From: Pontibacter sp. SGAir0037
GTDB taxonomy: Bacteria; Bacteroidota; Bacteroidia; Cytophagales; Hymenobacteraceae
Direction of reading: 5' to 3'
Length of the DNA: 64,000 nucleotides
Assembly (NCBI RefSeq): GCF_005491705.1
Contig: NZ_CP028092.1
Coordinates: 1,426,001 to 1,490,000 of the forward strand
In this document: one piece after another, positions 37,349 to 46,413 of the stretch
How the letters are laid out: the number at the start of each line of letters is the position of its first letter
Position numbering within the stretch: the stretch's first letter is position 1
Made by a program: the position numbers and the translations under genes
The notes under the pieces: model-generated
What the model was told of the DNA's origin: nothing
Databases searched by the model: none
Seen by the model: the letters and a program-made list of their open reading frames with translations, nothing else

Positions 37349-38422
37349 ATGAAAAAAGACATCCAGGTAGGATTAATAGGTTTCGGCATGGCAGGACGTG
37401 TGTTTCATGCGCCATTCATTGCCAATGTTGCCGGGTTAAAGCTCAGAAAAATAAGGGAAACTAAGCAGGCTAATATACATATAGCTAATACTTATTACCC
37501 GGAAGCTGAGATTGTCGGAGATTCCAAAGCTATTTTACAGGATCCTGAAATTGATCTTGTGGTGGTGGCCTCTCCAAATGCCACGCACTACAGTTTAGCC
37601 AAAGAGGCTTTAGAAGCCGGAAAGCATGTACTCGTAGATAAGCCTTTTACCGTTACCTCTGCCGAAGCGCGGGAGTTGATTCAGCTGGCTGAACAGCAAC
37701 AAAAGGTGCTCACGGTTTTCCAGAACAGAAGATGGGACAGCGACTTTAAAACTGTAAAGAAAATAGTGGAAAACCAGTTGCTGGGAAACCTGGTAGAGTA
37801 CGAAGCACATTTCGACCGTTTCCGTAACTTTATAAAAGAAGATACCTGGAAAGAAGAGGATCATCCCGGCTCCGGTATTTTATATGATCTGGGGGCGCAC
37901 CTGATCGACCAGTCGTTATACCTGTTTGGAAAGCCCGAAGCCGTTACAGCGGATCTGCGGGCCCAGCGCCAGGGCTCCAGTATCATCGATCATTTTGATC
38001 TGACCTTACACTACCCGCAACTAAAGGTTATTTTGAAAGCCGGCATGCTGGTTAAGGAAACCGGACCCCACTTCAGGCTGCTGGGCGATCAGGGCTCCTT
38101 TACCAAATATGGGATGGATGTGCAGGAAGAGGCATTGAAAGCTAATCAGCATCCAAAAGGAAACTCAGCCTGGGGAATAGAACCTGAAAACCTCTGGGGC
38201 AGCCTTCAAACCACCTTCAATGGATTGCAGTTCAGAGGTAAAATAGAAAGCGAAACAGGAGATTATACGGCCCTTTATCAAAATGTATATAATGCTATTC
38301 TGGGTGAAGAAGAACTTGTGGTGAAACCGGAGCAGGCCCAAACTACCATTCAGGTTATAGAAGCTGCATACCAAAGCCACCAGGAAAGGCGGACCGTTTT
38401 TCTGAACGCTGTGGAGCAGTAG
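37349..38422 (+). CDS. Gfo/Idh/MocA-family oxidoreductase
   Basis: A 357-residue cytoplasmic dehydrogenase. The N-terminal NAD(P)-binding fold has GLIGFGMAGRVFHAPF and the EKP-type catalytic motif GKHVLVDKPFT, and the C-terminal alpha/beta domain has the HxxDQ-type DLGAHLIDQSLYLFG. It oxidises a sugar or inositol-type hydroxyl. Unlike the second family member at 43247 it has no export signal. The substrate is unknown. Confidence 0.88.
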   Translation: MKKDIQVGLIGFGMAGRVFHAPFIANVAGLKLRKIRETKQANIHIANTYYPEAEIVGDSKAILQDPEIDLVVVASPNATHYSLAKEALEAGKHVLVDKPFTVTSAEARELIQLAEQQQKVLTVFQNRRWDSDFKTVKKIVENQLLGNLVEYEAHFDRFRNFIKEDTWKEEDHPGSGILYDLGAHLIDQSLYLFGKPEAVTADLRAQRQGSSIIDHFDLTLHYPQLKVILKAGMLVKETGPHFRLLGDQGSFTKYGMDVQEEALKANQHPKGNSAWGIEPENLWGSLQTTFNGLQFRGKIESETGDYTALYQNVYNAILGEEELVVKPEQAQTTIQVIEAAYQSHQERRTVFLNAVEQ

Positions 38423-38543
38423 TTCTGGCTTTGCAGTAGAGATGAATTCTAACCTGGTAGTGGTTGCAGAAGGCGATTTTGTATCCAATTGTTTCTGGCT
38501 AAACTATCTATAACATACTGTTAATCAATAAAGCCTCTTCCGT

Positions 38544-38585
38544 ATCCGTTATACGAAACGTTATTAAACGATTCGTAAAACGGAT
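38544..38585. other. 42-bp near-perfect palindrome
   Basis: 19-nt arms (38544-38562 and 38567-38585) match at 17 of 19 positions around ATTA. The arms contain ATCCGTT, TACGAA and CGTT. It lies in the gap between convergent genes and lacks a T-run on either side, so it is a weak candidate terminator and a better candidate protein-binding site. Confidence 0.5.
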
Positions 38586-38707
38586 AACTTCGGTTTTAAG
38601 GCCGCTAACGATTGATTTAGCAGGAGTTGTTTATGCAGGACTTTAAAACCTTTTGGCCTTTCCTTCCCCTATCGTAGCGGGTATAATTTGGTCTATTGCT
38701 GTATAAA

Positions 38708-39316
38708 CTAAAAAATAGCTGTACTTTTAACGATATTCCCTCCCCTATTCCTGATATCTTCTTTGGCAGCCGCAAACTGCTCATGGTTAATTGGGAGGGT
38801 TGCATCTTCTACCAGATAGGTTTTGAATCCTTCTGATATAGCATCCTTCGCTGAAAAGTAAACGCAGTAATCGCCTGCCAGACCAGCCAGGTATAGCTCT
38901 GTTACCTGTTTGCCTCTCAGGTAATCGGCCAGACCTGTTGCTTTTAAATGCCCGTTGTCATAAAAGCCACTGTAGCTGTCTATCGCTGGGTTGGTTCCTT
39001 TTCTGAAAATCGCCTCTATCTTCTGTACCTCCAGCTCAGGAGAAAAGTCAGCTCCCCCTGTTGCCTGCACACAATGGTCGGGCCACAGCACCTGCTCCAG
39101 CCCGTTCAGGTCAACTACATCAAAAGTGACATGCCCCGGATGCTGTGAAGCAAAGCTTTTGTGGTTGCTTGGGTGCCAGTCCTGCGTAGCCACAACCAGG
39201 TCAAATTTTTCCTGCAGTTTGTTGGCAATGGGTATAATCTGATCACCCTCCGGAACAGCCAGAGCTCCCCCGGGTATAAAGTCGTTTTGAATATCAATCA
39301 GCAGTAAAGCTTTCAT
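38708..39316 (-). CDS. pncA: Nicotinamidase / pyrazinamidase
   Basis: A 202-residue isochorismatase-like enzyme that hydrolyses nicotinamide to nicotinate in NAD salvage. The catalytic triad is Asp8 (DIQNDF), Lys106 (FRKGTN) and Cys151 (GLAGDYCV), and the metal site lies around DWHPSNHKSF. Length and start are as expected for the family. Confidence 0.95.
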   Translation of the reverse strand: MKALLLIDIQNDFIPGGALAVPEGDQIIPIANKLQEKFDLVVATQDWHPSNHKSFASQHPGHVTFDVVDLNGLEQVLWPDHCVQATGGADFSPELEVQKIEAIFRKGTNPAIDSYSGFYDNGHLKATGLADYLRGKQVTELYLAGLAGDYCVYFSAKDAISEGFKTYLVEDATLPINHEQFAAAKEDIRNRGGNIVKSTAIF

Positions 39317-39448
39317 GTTTTTAGATATTAGAAGTTTGACTGCACGTTCAGCAAAGCGAATGCATGGGCTGTATCTGGCAGGCAGGAATAGTTTTAGGTT
39401 CGGCGCTACCTTTTCAGAAGCGTGATCTTTAGCATTAAACCTCTCAAC

Positions 39449-41995
39449 TTATTTATGCTGCACTGTAACCGTTCGGCTACCCCGGCCAAGGCTGTTAAAG
39501 GCTTTCATTTTGATCGTTCCTTTCTCAGCTATCGGGCTGGTATACACCTTGCTTTGCGCAGTTGGCTCTGAGCCGTCGGTGGTATAGCGGATGGTAAAAC
39601 CCGGTAGTTGCAGATTTGCTGTAACGGCACCGTTCTGTACAATTGCGCCTGGAGCAGGTATACGATAGTTAAAGCCACCGGCATAGTGGTCTAAACGTGG
39701 CAGCTCTCTTTTCCCAACAATATTTGTGAACTGCGACCAGGCCTGCCGGTAAAGCTCCTCGCTTTTCTTAGTATCAGCCTCCGTTGCCCAGGCAGGATCT
39801 GTTGCCCAGGCCCTCTCTGCTAAACCCAGCAGCTTTGGCAGGAGCATATATTCCATTCGTTTTGGAGTTGTTACCATCTCCGACCATAGCGCAGCCTGCA
39901 GCCCTACAATATTTAGTTTGCCTTTTTCACTTAGCTGCTCCTTCCCCTTGAATACAGCTGGATTGATTGGTCGGCCCAGGTTGTCTTCTTTTGCATTTTT
40001 ATAGTAGTTGAACGGAATAAAATAGAACGGCTTGTCTATGTCAACAAAGCCTCCCCAATACAGCCCCGGCTCCTCGTACTCTTTAGTATAAGCCAGGTCG
40101 AAGTACATGTTGGTTACATTTGATAAAACTACTTTGTAGCCGGCATTCGCCAGTTTATAGGCCAGGTCTTCAGCACCTGCCAGGTTGTTCCAGACATCTA
40201 CCTGGAAATTCTCTTTAACAAAATCAGGATTCGGAACATAGGTGGTTTTACCGTTTACCTTTGTCTTACGCAGGCCGATTTCTTCCCAGCCGTACAAACT
40301 CAAACCCCGGCTTTTGAGCATGCTGTTCAATTTGCCGAAATAGTAGTACCAAAGGTCATCGGTATTTTTTACAGCCGTATTCGATTTGATAAGAGATTGT
40401 ACCGCAGGGGATTTTTCCCAGACACCGGCAGGTACCTCATCGCCACCAAAATGAATTGTGTTTAGTGGTGCACCTGCTTCCTTGTACATGGCTACTATAT
40501 TGTCCACTACTGTTTCCATAAAAGCATAGGTAGAAGGAAGCGCCACATCTATCACATTGTCGTTCCAGTTTTGTACAGAACGGTAAGTCGATTTATCCTG
40601 AAGGTCACGCAAAAGATATTGCTTCGCCTCTTCTGCTTTTCCTGCTGCCATCAGGCGTTCGTAGCGTGCATCCATGGCTTTGATGGAAGCTCGGGCATGT
40701 CCGGGTGTTTCTATCTCCGGTATCACCCGGATATGCCTGTCGTTGGCGTAGCGAATTATCTGAACAAAATCTTCGCGGGAGTAATAGCCACTGCCTGGCG
40801 CTTTAGAAGGATCGGGTCCGGAACCTAGTGAAACCTGTAGATGATCTGTGCCATCCAGGGTATGTCCGCGGCGCGCACCCACCTGCGTTAATTCCGGAAG
40901 AGACGGAATTTCCAGTCGCCAGCCTTCGTCATCTATCAGGTGAAAGTGAAGCACATTCAATTTATACAATGCCATCACGTCAAGCAGCTTCAGGACCTGC
41001 TCTTTTTGCTGAAAATTACGAGCGACATCCAACATAAAAGCCCTGTGCCCGAAGCGTGGAGCATCCGAAACTTCCACTGCCTGAATAGCTACTGCTTTGG
41101 AACTATTGCCTGGTACAGCAGGTGGCAGCATAGTTTTCAGCGACTGGCAACCATAAAATATGCCTGCAGGCGTAGAGGCGGCAATAGTTATTTCCTGTGG
41201 CGTTACCTGTAGTTCGTAAGCTTCGGCTTCCAGTCCGTTTTTCTTTTGCAGCCTGATTACTTTGCCCTTGCCCGAAGTAGCTATAGCTGGTTTTTTGTTA
41301 AAAAAAGCTGCCAGGCTTTCTGCCAGCAGGTTTGCTTCTTTGCTAAAAGCAGCATCGGAAACTATCGAGGTGTTTTCTGTCAGCGTAAAAGAGCCTTTTG
41401 TTTCCTGGTATCTGGCAGGAGTAGGAAATATTTTGGTCAGTTGGTCTACTGGTATATGCTGGATGTTCTTGTTCTGGTTGTAAACATCTGAAGGGGTGAT
41501 CAGGGTAATGCCTGAGCTCCGGTCAGGAGCTGGTGCCGGTTTTATGTCAACCTGTGTGATGGAGTGCCCTTTCTCCGGAGCCTGGTTCCACACCAGGTAG
41601 AACCCTGACGGTGCATCCGTCATGTTCACGATAACATAACTTGATACAAATTTCAATAGCTGTGAAGCACCGGGAGCCAGTCCCTTAAAGCCTTCGGCCG
41701 GACTGAGTTGGTACAGGTCGCCGTTGATGTGTCGGATCGTAAAAGGATCTTGTATGGTTTTAGGATCTATTCTTCTGTGGAAGTTAAAGTAGAGTTTCCA
41801 GCCCGATGCAGGCAAAGCTGTTTTACCGGTATTGGTAAAAGTGAAAGCCGATTGAAACTGCAGTTTGTTTTCGTAGCCGCTCTGCAACACCTCCCACGTA
41901 ATTTTAAGATGTTCGGGGTTGTAGGCAGGAGCATTTTGGGCAGATAAAGAAAAAGTACAAAGCACCAGCAGCAGGGCAAGCAGGGTTCCTTTCAT
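39449..41995 (-). CDS. Beta-N-acetylhexosaminidase, GH20
   Basis: An 848-residue exported enzyme (signal MKGTLLALLLVLCTFSLSAQ). An N-terminal CHB_HEX carbohydrate-binding domain covers about 25-155, a GH20b domain about 185-310, the GH20 barrel about 318-750, and an Ig-like C-terminal CHB_HEX_C domain (FTIRYTTDGSEPT) the end. The catalytic Asp-Glu pair is D519-E520 in HFGGDE, and substrate-binding HLIDDEGWR is near 352. It removes terminal GlcNAc/GalNAc from chitin oligomers or glycans, probably in the periplasm. It stands alone rather than in a polysaccharide-utilisation locus. Confidence 0.94.
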   Translation of the reverse strand: MKGTLLALLLVLCTFSLSAQNAPAYNPEHLKITWEVLQSGYENKLQFQSAFTFTNTGKTALPASGWKLYFNFHRRIDPKTIQDPFTIRHINGDLYQLSPAEGFKGLAPGASQLLKFVSSYVIVNMTDAPSGFYLVWNQAPEKGHSITQVDIKPAPAPDRSSGITLITPSDVYNQNKNIQHIPVDQLTKIFPTPARYQETKGSFTLTENTSIVSDAAFSKEANLLAESLAAFFNKKPAIATSGKGKVIRLQKKNGLEAEAYELQVTPQEITIAASTPAGIFYGCQSLKTMLPPAVPGNSSKAVAIQAVEVSDAPRFGHRAFMLDVARNFQQKEQVLKLLDVMALYKLNVLHFHLIDDEGWRLEIPSLPELTQVGARRGHTLDGTDHLQVSLGSGPDPSKAPGSGYYSREDFVQIIRYANDRHIRVIPEIETPGHARASIKAMDARYERLMAAGKAEEAKQYLLRDLQDKSTYRSVQNWNDNVIDVALPSTYAFMETVVDNIVAMYKEAGAPLNTIHFGGDEVPAGVWEKSPAVQSLIKSNTAVKNTDDLWYYYFGKLNSMLKSRGLSLYGWEEIGLRKTKVNGKTTYVPNPDFVKENFQVDVWNNLAGAEDLAYKLANAGYKVVLSNVTNMYFDLAYTKEYEEPGLYWGGFVDIDKPFYFIPFNYYKNAKEDNLGRPINPAVFKGKEQLSEKGKLNIVGLQAALWSEMVTTPKRMEYMLLPKLLGLAERAWATDPAWATEADTKKSEELYRQAWSQFTNIVGKRELPRLDHYAGGFNYRIPAPGAIVQNGAVTANLQLPGFTIRYTTDGSEPTAQSKVYTSPIAEKGTIKMKAFNSLGRGSRTVTVQHK

Positions 41996-42205
41996 AGATG
42001 TTTCGGTTTGGTCAGCTCAATATATTTAATAAAATTTAAATTTTATAGTTATTTCAGCACGTGCCAGTGCTAAACGATCCGGGTATTCAAAATTGTTTGT
42101 AACGGAACATTCTTCTCTACATCTTTACAGATTATAACTTCTAAGCCTGATGCAGGCATATAATGTAAAGGCGGTATACGTGCCGCTACCGAAATAAGCA
42201 AAAAA

Positions 42206-43048
42206 ATGATCATAAGTGTTATAGGGCTTGGCCTCTTGGGCGGCTCTTTAGCTTTAGGAATTAAAGCGAAGCGGGCAGGGATACAGATAATCGGGGTAGA
42301 TAATAATGCTGTAAATGCAGAAAAAGCACTGTCGCTTGGCATAGCTGATAAAATACTGCCCTTAGGAGAAGCGGTTAAAGCCGCCGACCTGGTGGTGTTG
42401 GCCATACCTGTAAATGCTATTGCAGCGCTGGTTGCCCCGGTGCTGGACCTGATACCGCCACATGCTACCCTCCTGGATTTAGGTTCTACGAAAGAGCAGA
42501 TTTGCAAAGAGGCTGATAAACATCCGAACAGAGCACAGTTTGTAGCCACTCACCCGATTGCTGGAACAGAGTATTCTGGTCCCGAAGCTGCCTTTGCCGC
42601 GTTACTGGAACATAAAACCATGATTATCTGCGACAGGGAGAAAAGCAGCGCTACCTCTCTGCGAGTGGTAGAAGAAATCTGCCATTTGCTGGATATGCCT
42701 CTGCGTTACATGGATGCCATCTCACACGATCTGCACCTGGCCTATGTGTCGCATCTGAGCCACATCAGCTCCTTTGCCTTAGGCATCACGGTACTGGATA
42801 AAGAGCGTGACGAAAAAAATATCTTCGATATGGCAGGTAGTGGTTTCTCTTCTACTGTGCGTTTGGCTAAAAGTTCTCCGCAAATGTGGGGGCCAATCTT
42901 TACTCAAAATAAAAAGAATGTTTCTGAAGCATTGGGCAGTTATATCAAGCAGCTTCAGGCATTTAAAGATATCATAGATGCTGAAGATGAAGAGCAAAGC
43001 AAGCAGCTCATGCTCAAAGCCAACGACATTCGCAGGATACTGGGATAA
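42206..43048 (+). CDS. tyrA: Prephenate dehydrogenase
   Basis: A 280-residue NAD(P)-dependent enzyme that makes 4-hydroxyphenylpyruvate for tyrosine. The Rossmann motif SVIGLGLLGGSLALG is at the N-terminus; the active-site regions are THPIAGTEYSGPEAA, with the catalytic His, and LAYVSHLSHISSFALG. There is no chorismate mutase or ACT domain attached. No aromatic-pathway gene is adjacent. Confidence 0.93.
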   Translation: MIISVIGLGLLGGSLALGIKAKRAGIQIIGVDNNAVNAEKALSLGIADKILPLGEAVKAADLVVLAIPVNAIAALVAPVLDLIPPHATLLDLGSTKEQICKEADKHPNRAQFVATHPIAGTEYSGPEAAFAALLEHKTMIICDREKSSATSLRVVEEICHLLDMPLRYMDAISHDLHLAYVSHLSHISSFALGITVLDKERDEKNIFDMAGSGFSSTVRLAKSSPQMWGPIFTQNKKNVSEALGSYIKQLQAFKDIIDAEDEEQSKQLMLKANDIRRILG

Positions 43049-43066
43049 GCTTCTTCAGCTATGATG

Positions 43067-43113
43067 AAGAATGAATATGAAGCGATATGTTCTCGCTTCG
43101 TATTCATTCTTTA
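43067..43113 (+). terminator. Rho-independent terminator after tyrA
   Basis: An 18-bp stem (43067-43084 with 43094-43111, one G-U pair) with a 9-nt loop, then a short T-rich stretch. Confidence 0.8.
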
Positions 43114-43246
43114 ATGATAAAAATGTTAGCCAAAGGCAGGCTTATGAAAATAATTTAAAATTTTCTTTGTTTTTGAAATTTAGTAAACCTTTTAAGCGCT
43201 GATACATATATAGAATATCGTTAAGCTTTAGAAAACTATATTTCTC

Positions 43247-44413
43247 ATGAACAAGAACGATTTCAGCGCCCATCATAGCCGACGCAGATTCCTAAAAGGT
43301 TTTTCAATTGTGGTAGGTACCTCTGCCCTTGGCGTGCCACTCCTTTCCTTGAGTTCCTGCCAATCCAGTAACTCCGAAAACAGCGAAAACACAGAAGCAC
43401 AAGGTCAGGCTAACAGCCAGGGGGAAAAGTTAGGCATTGCTTTGGTCGGATTAGGAGGATATAGCAAAGGACAACTTGCTCCTGCTTTGCAGGAAACAAA
43501 AAGCTGTTACCTGGCAGGCATTGTAACCGGTACTCCTTCTAAAATCGAAGAATGGAAGTCGGAGTATGATATTCCTGACAAGAACGTGTACAACTATGAG
43601 AATTTTGATGAGATAGCCAATAATCCTGATATCGATATCATTTATATTGTTTTGCCGAACGGCATGCATGCTGAATATACCATTCGTGCGGCAAATGCCG
43701 GTAAACATGTGATTTGCGAAAAGCCTATGGCTACCTCTGTGGAAGATTGCCAGCGCATGATCGATGCTTGCCGGAAAAACAACGTGACGCTGTCAATCGG
43801 TTACCGCCTGCACTTTGAGCCCCACAATATACGGGTAATGGAACTTGGACAGCAGCAGGTATATGGTAAAGTTACCAGCATTAAAGCTGCCGATAGCTTC
43901 AGGATTGGTAATAAAGATGTGTGGCGACTGGATAAGGAACTGGCCGGAGGTGGTCCATTAATGGATGTGGGTATTTACTGCGTACAGGGTGCCTGTTATA
44001 CAATGGGCAAAGCTCCTGTAGCTGTAACAGCTACATTCGGGGAGGTAACCAAGCCTGATTTTTTCGACGAGGTTGAAGAATCCATCAACTGGACGATGGA
44101 ATTTGATGATGGTACCCTTGCGGAATGCACCACCAGTTATAACGACAATGCAGGAATGCTTCGTGGTGAAGCGGAGAACGGGTGGTGGGAATTGGACCCG
44201 GCTTACAGCTACTCCGGCATTGATGGGGAAACCAGCGAAGGAGACATGAATTTTCCGCACGTAAATCAGCAGGCTTTGCAAATGGATGGCATTGCAGAAA
44301 GCATCCTGCAGAACAAAGTATCCATCGTACCAGGTGAAATGGGTATGCGGGATGTCCGTATTTTAATGGCTATTTACGAAGCAGCCCGCACAGGCAAAAG
44401 AGTAGCTGTCTGA
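43247..44413 (+). CDS. Tat-exported Gfo/Idh/MocA oxidoreductase (glucose-fructose oxidoreductase-like)
   Basis: A 388-residue periplasmic dehydrogenase. The N-terminus has a twin-arginine signal, HSRRRFLKG, then a hydrophobic stretch and a lipobox-like SLSSC near residue 37, so it is exported folded with its cofactor. The NAD(P) fold contains VGLGGYSKGQL and the catalytic GKHVICEKPMATS; the C-terminal domain has GGGPLMDVGIYC. Relatives oxidise free sugars. Neighbours give no clue to the substrate. Confidence 0.9.
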   Translation: MNKNDFSAHHSRRRFLKGFSIVVGTSALGVPLLSLSSCQSSNSENSENTEAQGQANSQGEKLGIALVGLGGYSKGQLAPALQETKSCYLAGIVTGTPSKIEEWKSEYDIPDKNVYNYENFDEIANNPDIDIIYIVLPNGMHAEYTIRAANAGKHVICEKPMATSVEDCQRMIDACRKNNVTLSIGYRLHFEPHNIRVMELGQQQVYGKVTSIKAADSFRIGNKDVWRLDKELAGGGPLMDVGIYCVQGACYTMGKAPVAVTATFGEVTKPDFFDEVEESINWTMEFDDGTLAECTTSYNDNAGMLRGEAENGWWELDPAYSYSGIDGETSEGDMNFPHVNQQALQMDGIAESILQNKVSIVPGEMGMRDVRILMAIYEAARTGKRVAV

Positions 44414-44466
44414 CAACAGGAAAAGGCAAATCTGTCTTATCATCTGCCCCTCTTACCTCAGAAGAA

Positions 44467-44509
44467 TTTGCAGCTATCATCATTTTAGTTATACATTTGT
44501 ATATACAAA
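44467..44509 (+). promoter_or_regulatory. Promoter of the SDR gene with overlapping palindrome
   Basis: TTTG (44467-44470), 21 nt, TACATTTG (44492-44499) is a full match to the Bacteroidota vegetative promoter. A perfect 14-bp palindrome TTTGTATATACAAA (44496-44509) overlaps the -7 box and start region and could be an operator for a dimeric repressor. Confidence 0.65.
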
Positions 44510-44527
44510 CTTTTAGAAGATTATACT

Positions 44528-45244
44528 ATGGAATCATTAGCAGGAAAAAATGCATTGGTGACAGGTGCAGGCAAAGGAATAGGCCGTGCAGTTGCCATTG
44601 CTCTTGCAAAAGAGGGAGCTAACGTGGCGCTCCTGGCCCGAACAGAAAGCCAGTTGAAAGAAGTTGCTTCAGAAATTGAGTCGCTTGGTGTAAAGGTGGC
44701 CGTGGTAGTGGCTGATGTAGCCGACTTAAACGCAGTAAACCAGGCCGCTGAGCAGGCAGTTGCAGCACTCGGAACAATAGACATCCTGATCAACAATGCA
44801 GGCACAGCCAAATTTGGCAAGTTCCTGGAACTGGAGCCTGCTGAGTGGGAAAGAAATATTCAGGTTAACTTGATGGGGGTTTATTATATGACCCGTGCTA
44901 TTCTGCCAGGTATGATCGAACGCCAGTCCGGAGACATTATCAATATTTCTTCTACGGCAGGTCAGAGAGGTGCGGCCGTTACCAGCGCTTACAGTGCTTC
45001 CAAGTTTGCCGTAATGGGATTATCAGAATCCTTGATGCAGGAAGTAAGGAAACACAACATCCGGGTGAGCGCTCTTACACCCAGTACCGTTGTAACAGAC
45101 CTGGCGTATAGCTCTAACCTGATTGGTGGCGATCCGGAACGCGTGATGCACCCGGAAGATATTGCAGAGTTTATTATAGCTCAGTTAAAGCTAAACCGCC
45201 GCATATTTATCAAAGAAGCGGGCATGTGGTCTACCAACCCATAA
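44528..45244 (+). CDS. Short-chain dehydrogenase/reductase (3-ketoacyl-ACP reductase-like)
   Basis: A 238-residue classical [15 protein letters not shown] binds the cofactor, NNAG is present, and the catalytic tetrad Asn-Ser-Tyr-Lys is seen in [10 protein letters not shown] and YSASKFAV. Length and motifs match FabG-like reductases, but it is not in a fatty-acid cluster, so it may act on other carbonyls. A consensus promoter with an operator-like palindrome lies just upstream. Confidence 0.88.
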   Translation: MESLAGKNALVTGAGKGIGRAVAIALAKEGANVALLARTESQLKEVASEIESLGVKVAVVVADVADLNAVNQAAEQAVAALGTIDILINNAGTAKFGKFLELEPAEWERNIQVNLMGVYYMTRAILPGMIERQSGDIINISSTAGQRGAAVTSAYSASKFAVMGLSESLMQEVRKHNIRVSALTPSTVVTDLAYSSNLIGGDPERVMHPEDIAEFIIAQLKLNRRIFIKEAGMWSTNP

Positions 45245-45250
45245 AAACAG

Positions 45251-45285
45251 AAAAGCCGTCTCAAGTTACTTCAGACGGCTTTTTT
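45251..45285. terminator. Bidirectional terminator between SDR gene and thyA
   Basis: AAAAGCCGTCT (45251-45261) pairs with AGACGGCTTTT (45273-45283); T6 follows on the + strand and an A-run lies on the other side. Confidence 0.9.
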
Positions 45286-45306
45286 ACTCTTACACAATTT
45301 AATAGC

Positions 45307-46101
45307 CTATACAGCTACCGGTGCTTTTATAGCCGGATGAGGGTTATAATTTTCCAGCTTAAAGTCCTCGTATGTAAAGTCAAAGATGCTCTTCACATCA
45401 GGGTTTAATTTCATAACAGGTAACTCATTCGGTTCCCTTTCCAACTGCAGTTTTGCCTGCTCCAGGTGGTTCAGGTACAGGTGTGTATCACCGCCTGTCC
45501 AGATAAACTCCCCTGGCTCCAGCCCTGTTACCTGTGCCATCATGAGCACCAGCAAAGCGTAAGAGGCAATATTAAAAGGCACACCCAGAAACACATCGGC
45601 CGATCGTTGGTACAACTGGCAGGAAAGCTTGCCTTCGGCTACATAGAATTGAAAAAAAGCGTGGCACGGTGGCAGCTTCATATTTTCTATTTCGGCTACA
45701 TTCCAGGCGCTGACAATAATGCGGCGGGAATTCGGGTTCTTTTGCAGCTGCTGCACAACCTGTGAAATCTGGTCGATATGCCTGCCGTCAGGTGTAGGCC
45801 AGTTGCGCCACTGCGAGCCGTACACAGGCCCCAGGTCTCCGTTTTCATCTGCCCACTCATCCCAGATTGTTACCTTGTTTTCCTGAAGGTATTTAATGTT
45901 GGTATCGCCTTTCAGGAACCAGAGCAGTTCATGTATGATAGATCTCAGGTGCACTTTCTTTGTCGTAACCAAGGGAAAGCCGTCTGCCAGGTTGAAGCGC
46001 ATCTGGTAACCAAAAATGCTTAATGTACCTGTTCCTGTTCTGTCTTCTTTTTTTACACCCTTATCCAGGATGTGCTGCATCAGGTCTAAATATTGCTTCA
46101 T
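45307..46101 (-). CDS. thyA: Thymidylate synthase
   Basis: A 264-residue enzyme that methylates dUMP to dTMP with methylenetetrahydrofolate. All landmarks are present: the phosphate loop [17 protein letters not shown], the catalytic Cys in [12 protein letters not shown], the [20 protein letters not shown] block and the terminal APVAV. No dihydrofolate reductase gene follows it in this window, although folA is a common partner. Confidence 0.97.
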   Translation of the reverse strand: MKQYLDLMQHILDKGVKKEDRTGTGTLSIFGYQMRFNLADGFPLVTTKKVHLRSIIHELLWFLKGDTNIKYLQENKVTIWDEWADENGDLGPVYGSQWRNWPTPDGRHIDQISQVVQQLQKNPNSRRIIVSAWNVAEIENMKLPPCHAFFQFYVAEGKLSCQLYQRSADVFLGVPFNIASYALLVLMMAQVTGLEPGEFIWTGGDTHLYLNHLEQAKLQLEREPNELPVMKLNPDVKSIFDFTYEDFKLENYNPHPAIKAPVAV

Positions 46102-46413
46102 CGTGCTTCCTAGTCTATATCAGTTTAACTGACGATAAAGATAATGATATGTTAAAAGCAAAGGCAGCGTTTACTGCTTTTATTTTTATATAGACTGCTT
46201 CCTAACTTATCGGAAATTGAAATTACATCTCTCTTGGAAACAGGACACAATTATCAAGACACAAATTTTTGTTTTTTGTAAAACTATTTCCAAGAAGTAC
46301 TGTCGCTGTCTATAAGTATTTGTAAGGCACTGAAACCCTACTCCATTATAAATTGAAATACACTGAAGCAACCGGAATGTCTTAATTCCTAATTCTTAAT
46401 TTCTAATTCAATA
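46102..46413. repeat. 312-nt gap ending in an AT-rich near-tandem repeat
   Basis: No gene was found. At about 46381-46409, just outside the rmuC stop, the pattern TTCCTAAT, TTCTTAAT, TTCTAATT forms three degenerate copies of an 8-9-nt unit. Similar stretches occur near 49306-49338 and 54653-54676, each directly past a stop codon. Confidence 0.5.

Noticed and set aside
38544..38585. Palindrome resembling loxP or a dif site
   Set aside because: The shared TACGAA/TTCGTA is short and the spacer and arms do not fit either site; treated as an unassigned palindrome.
42070..42549. A 159-codon open frame on the - strand
   Set aside because: It overlaps tyrA antisense and shows composition typical of a reverse-frame shadow.
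42865..42875. GGCTAAAAGTT, an 11-nt match to the small-RNA 5' element
   Set aside because: It is in the sense strand of the tyrA coding sequence (LAKSS), so it is not a pairing target, and a match this short is expected by chance.
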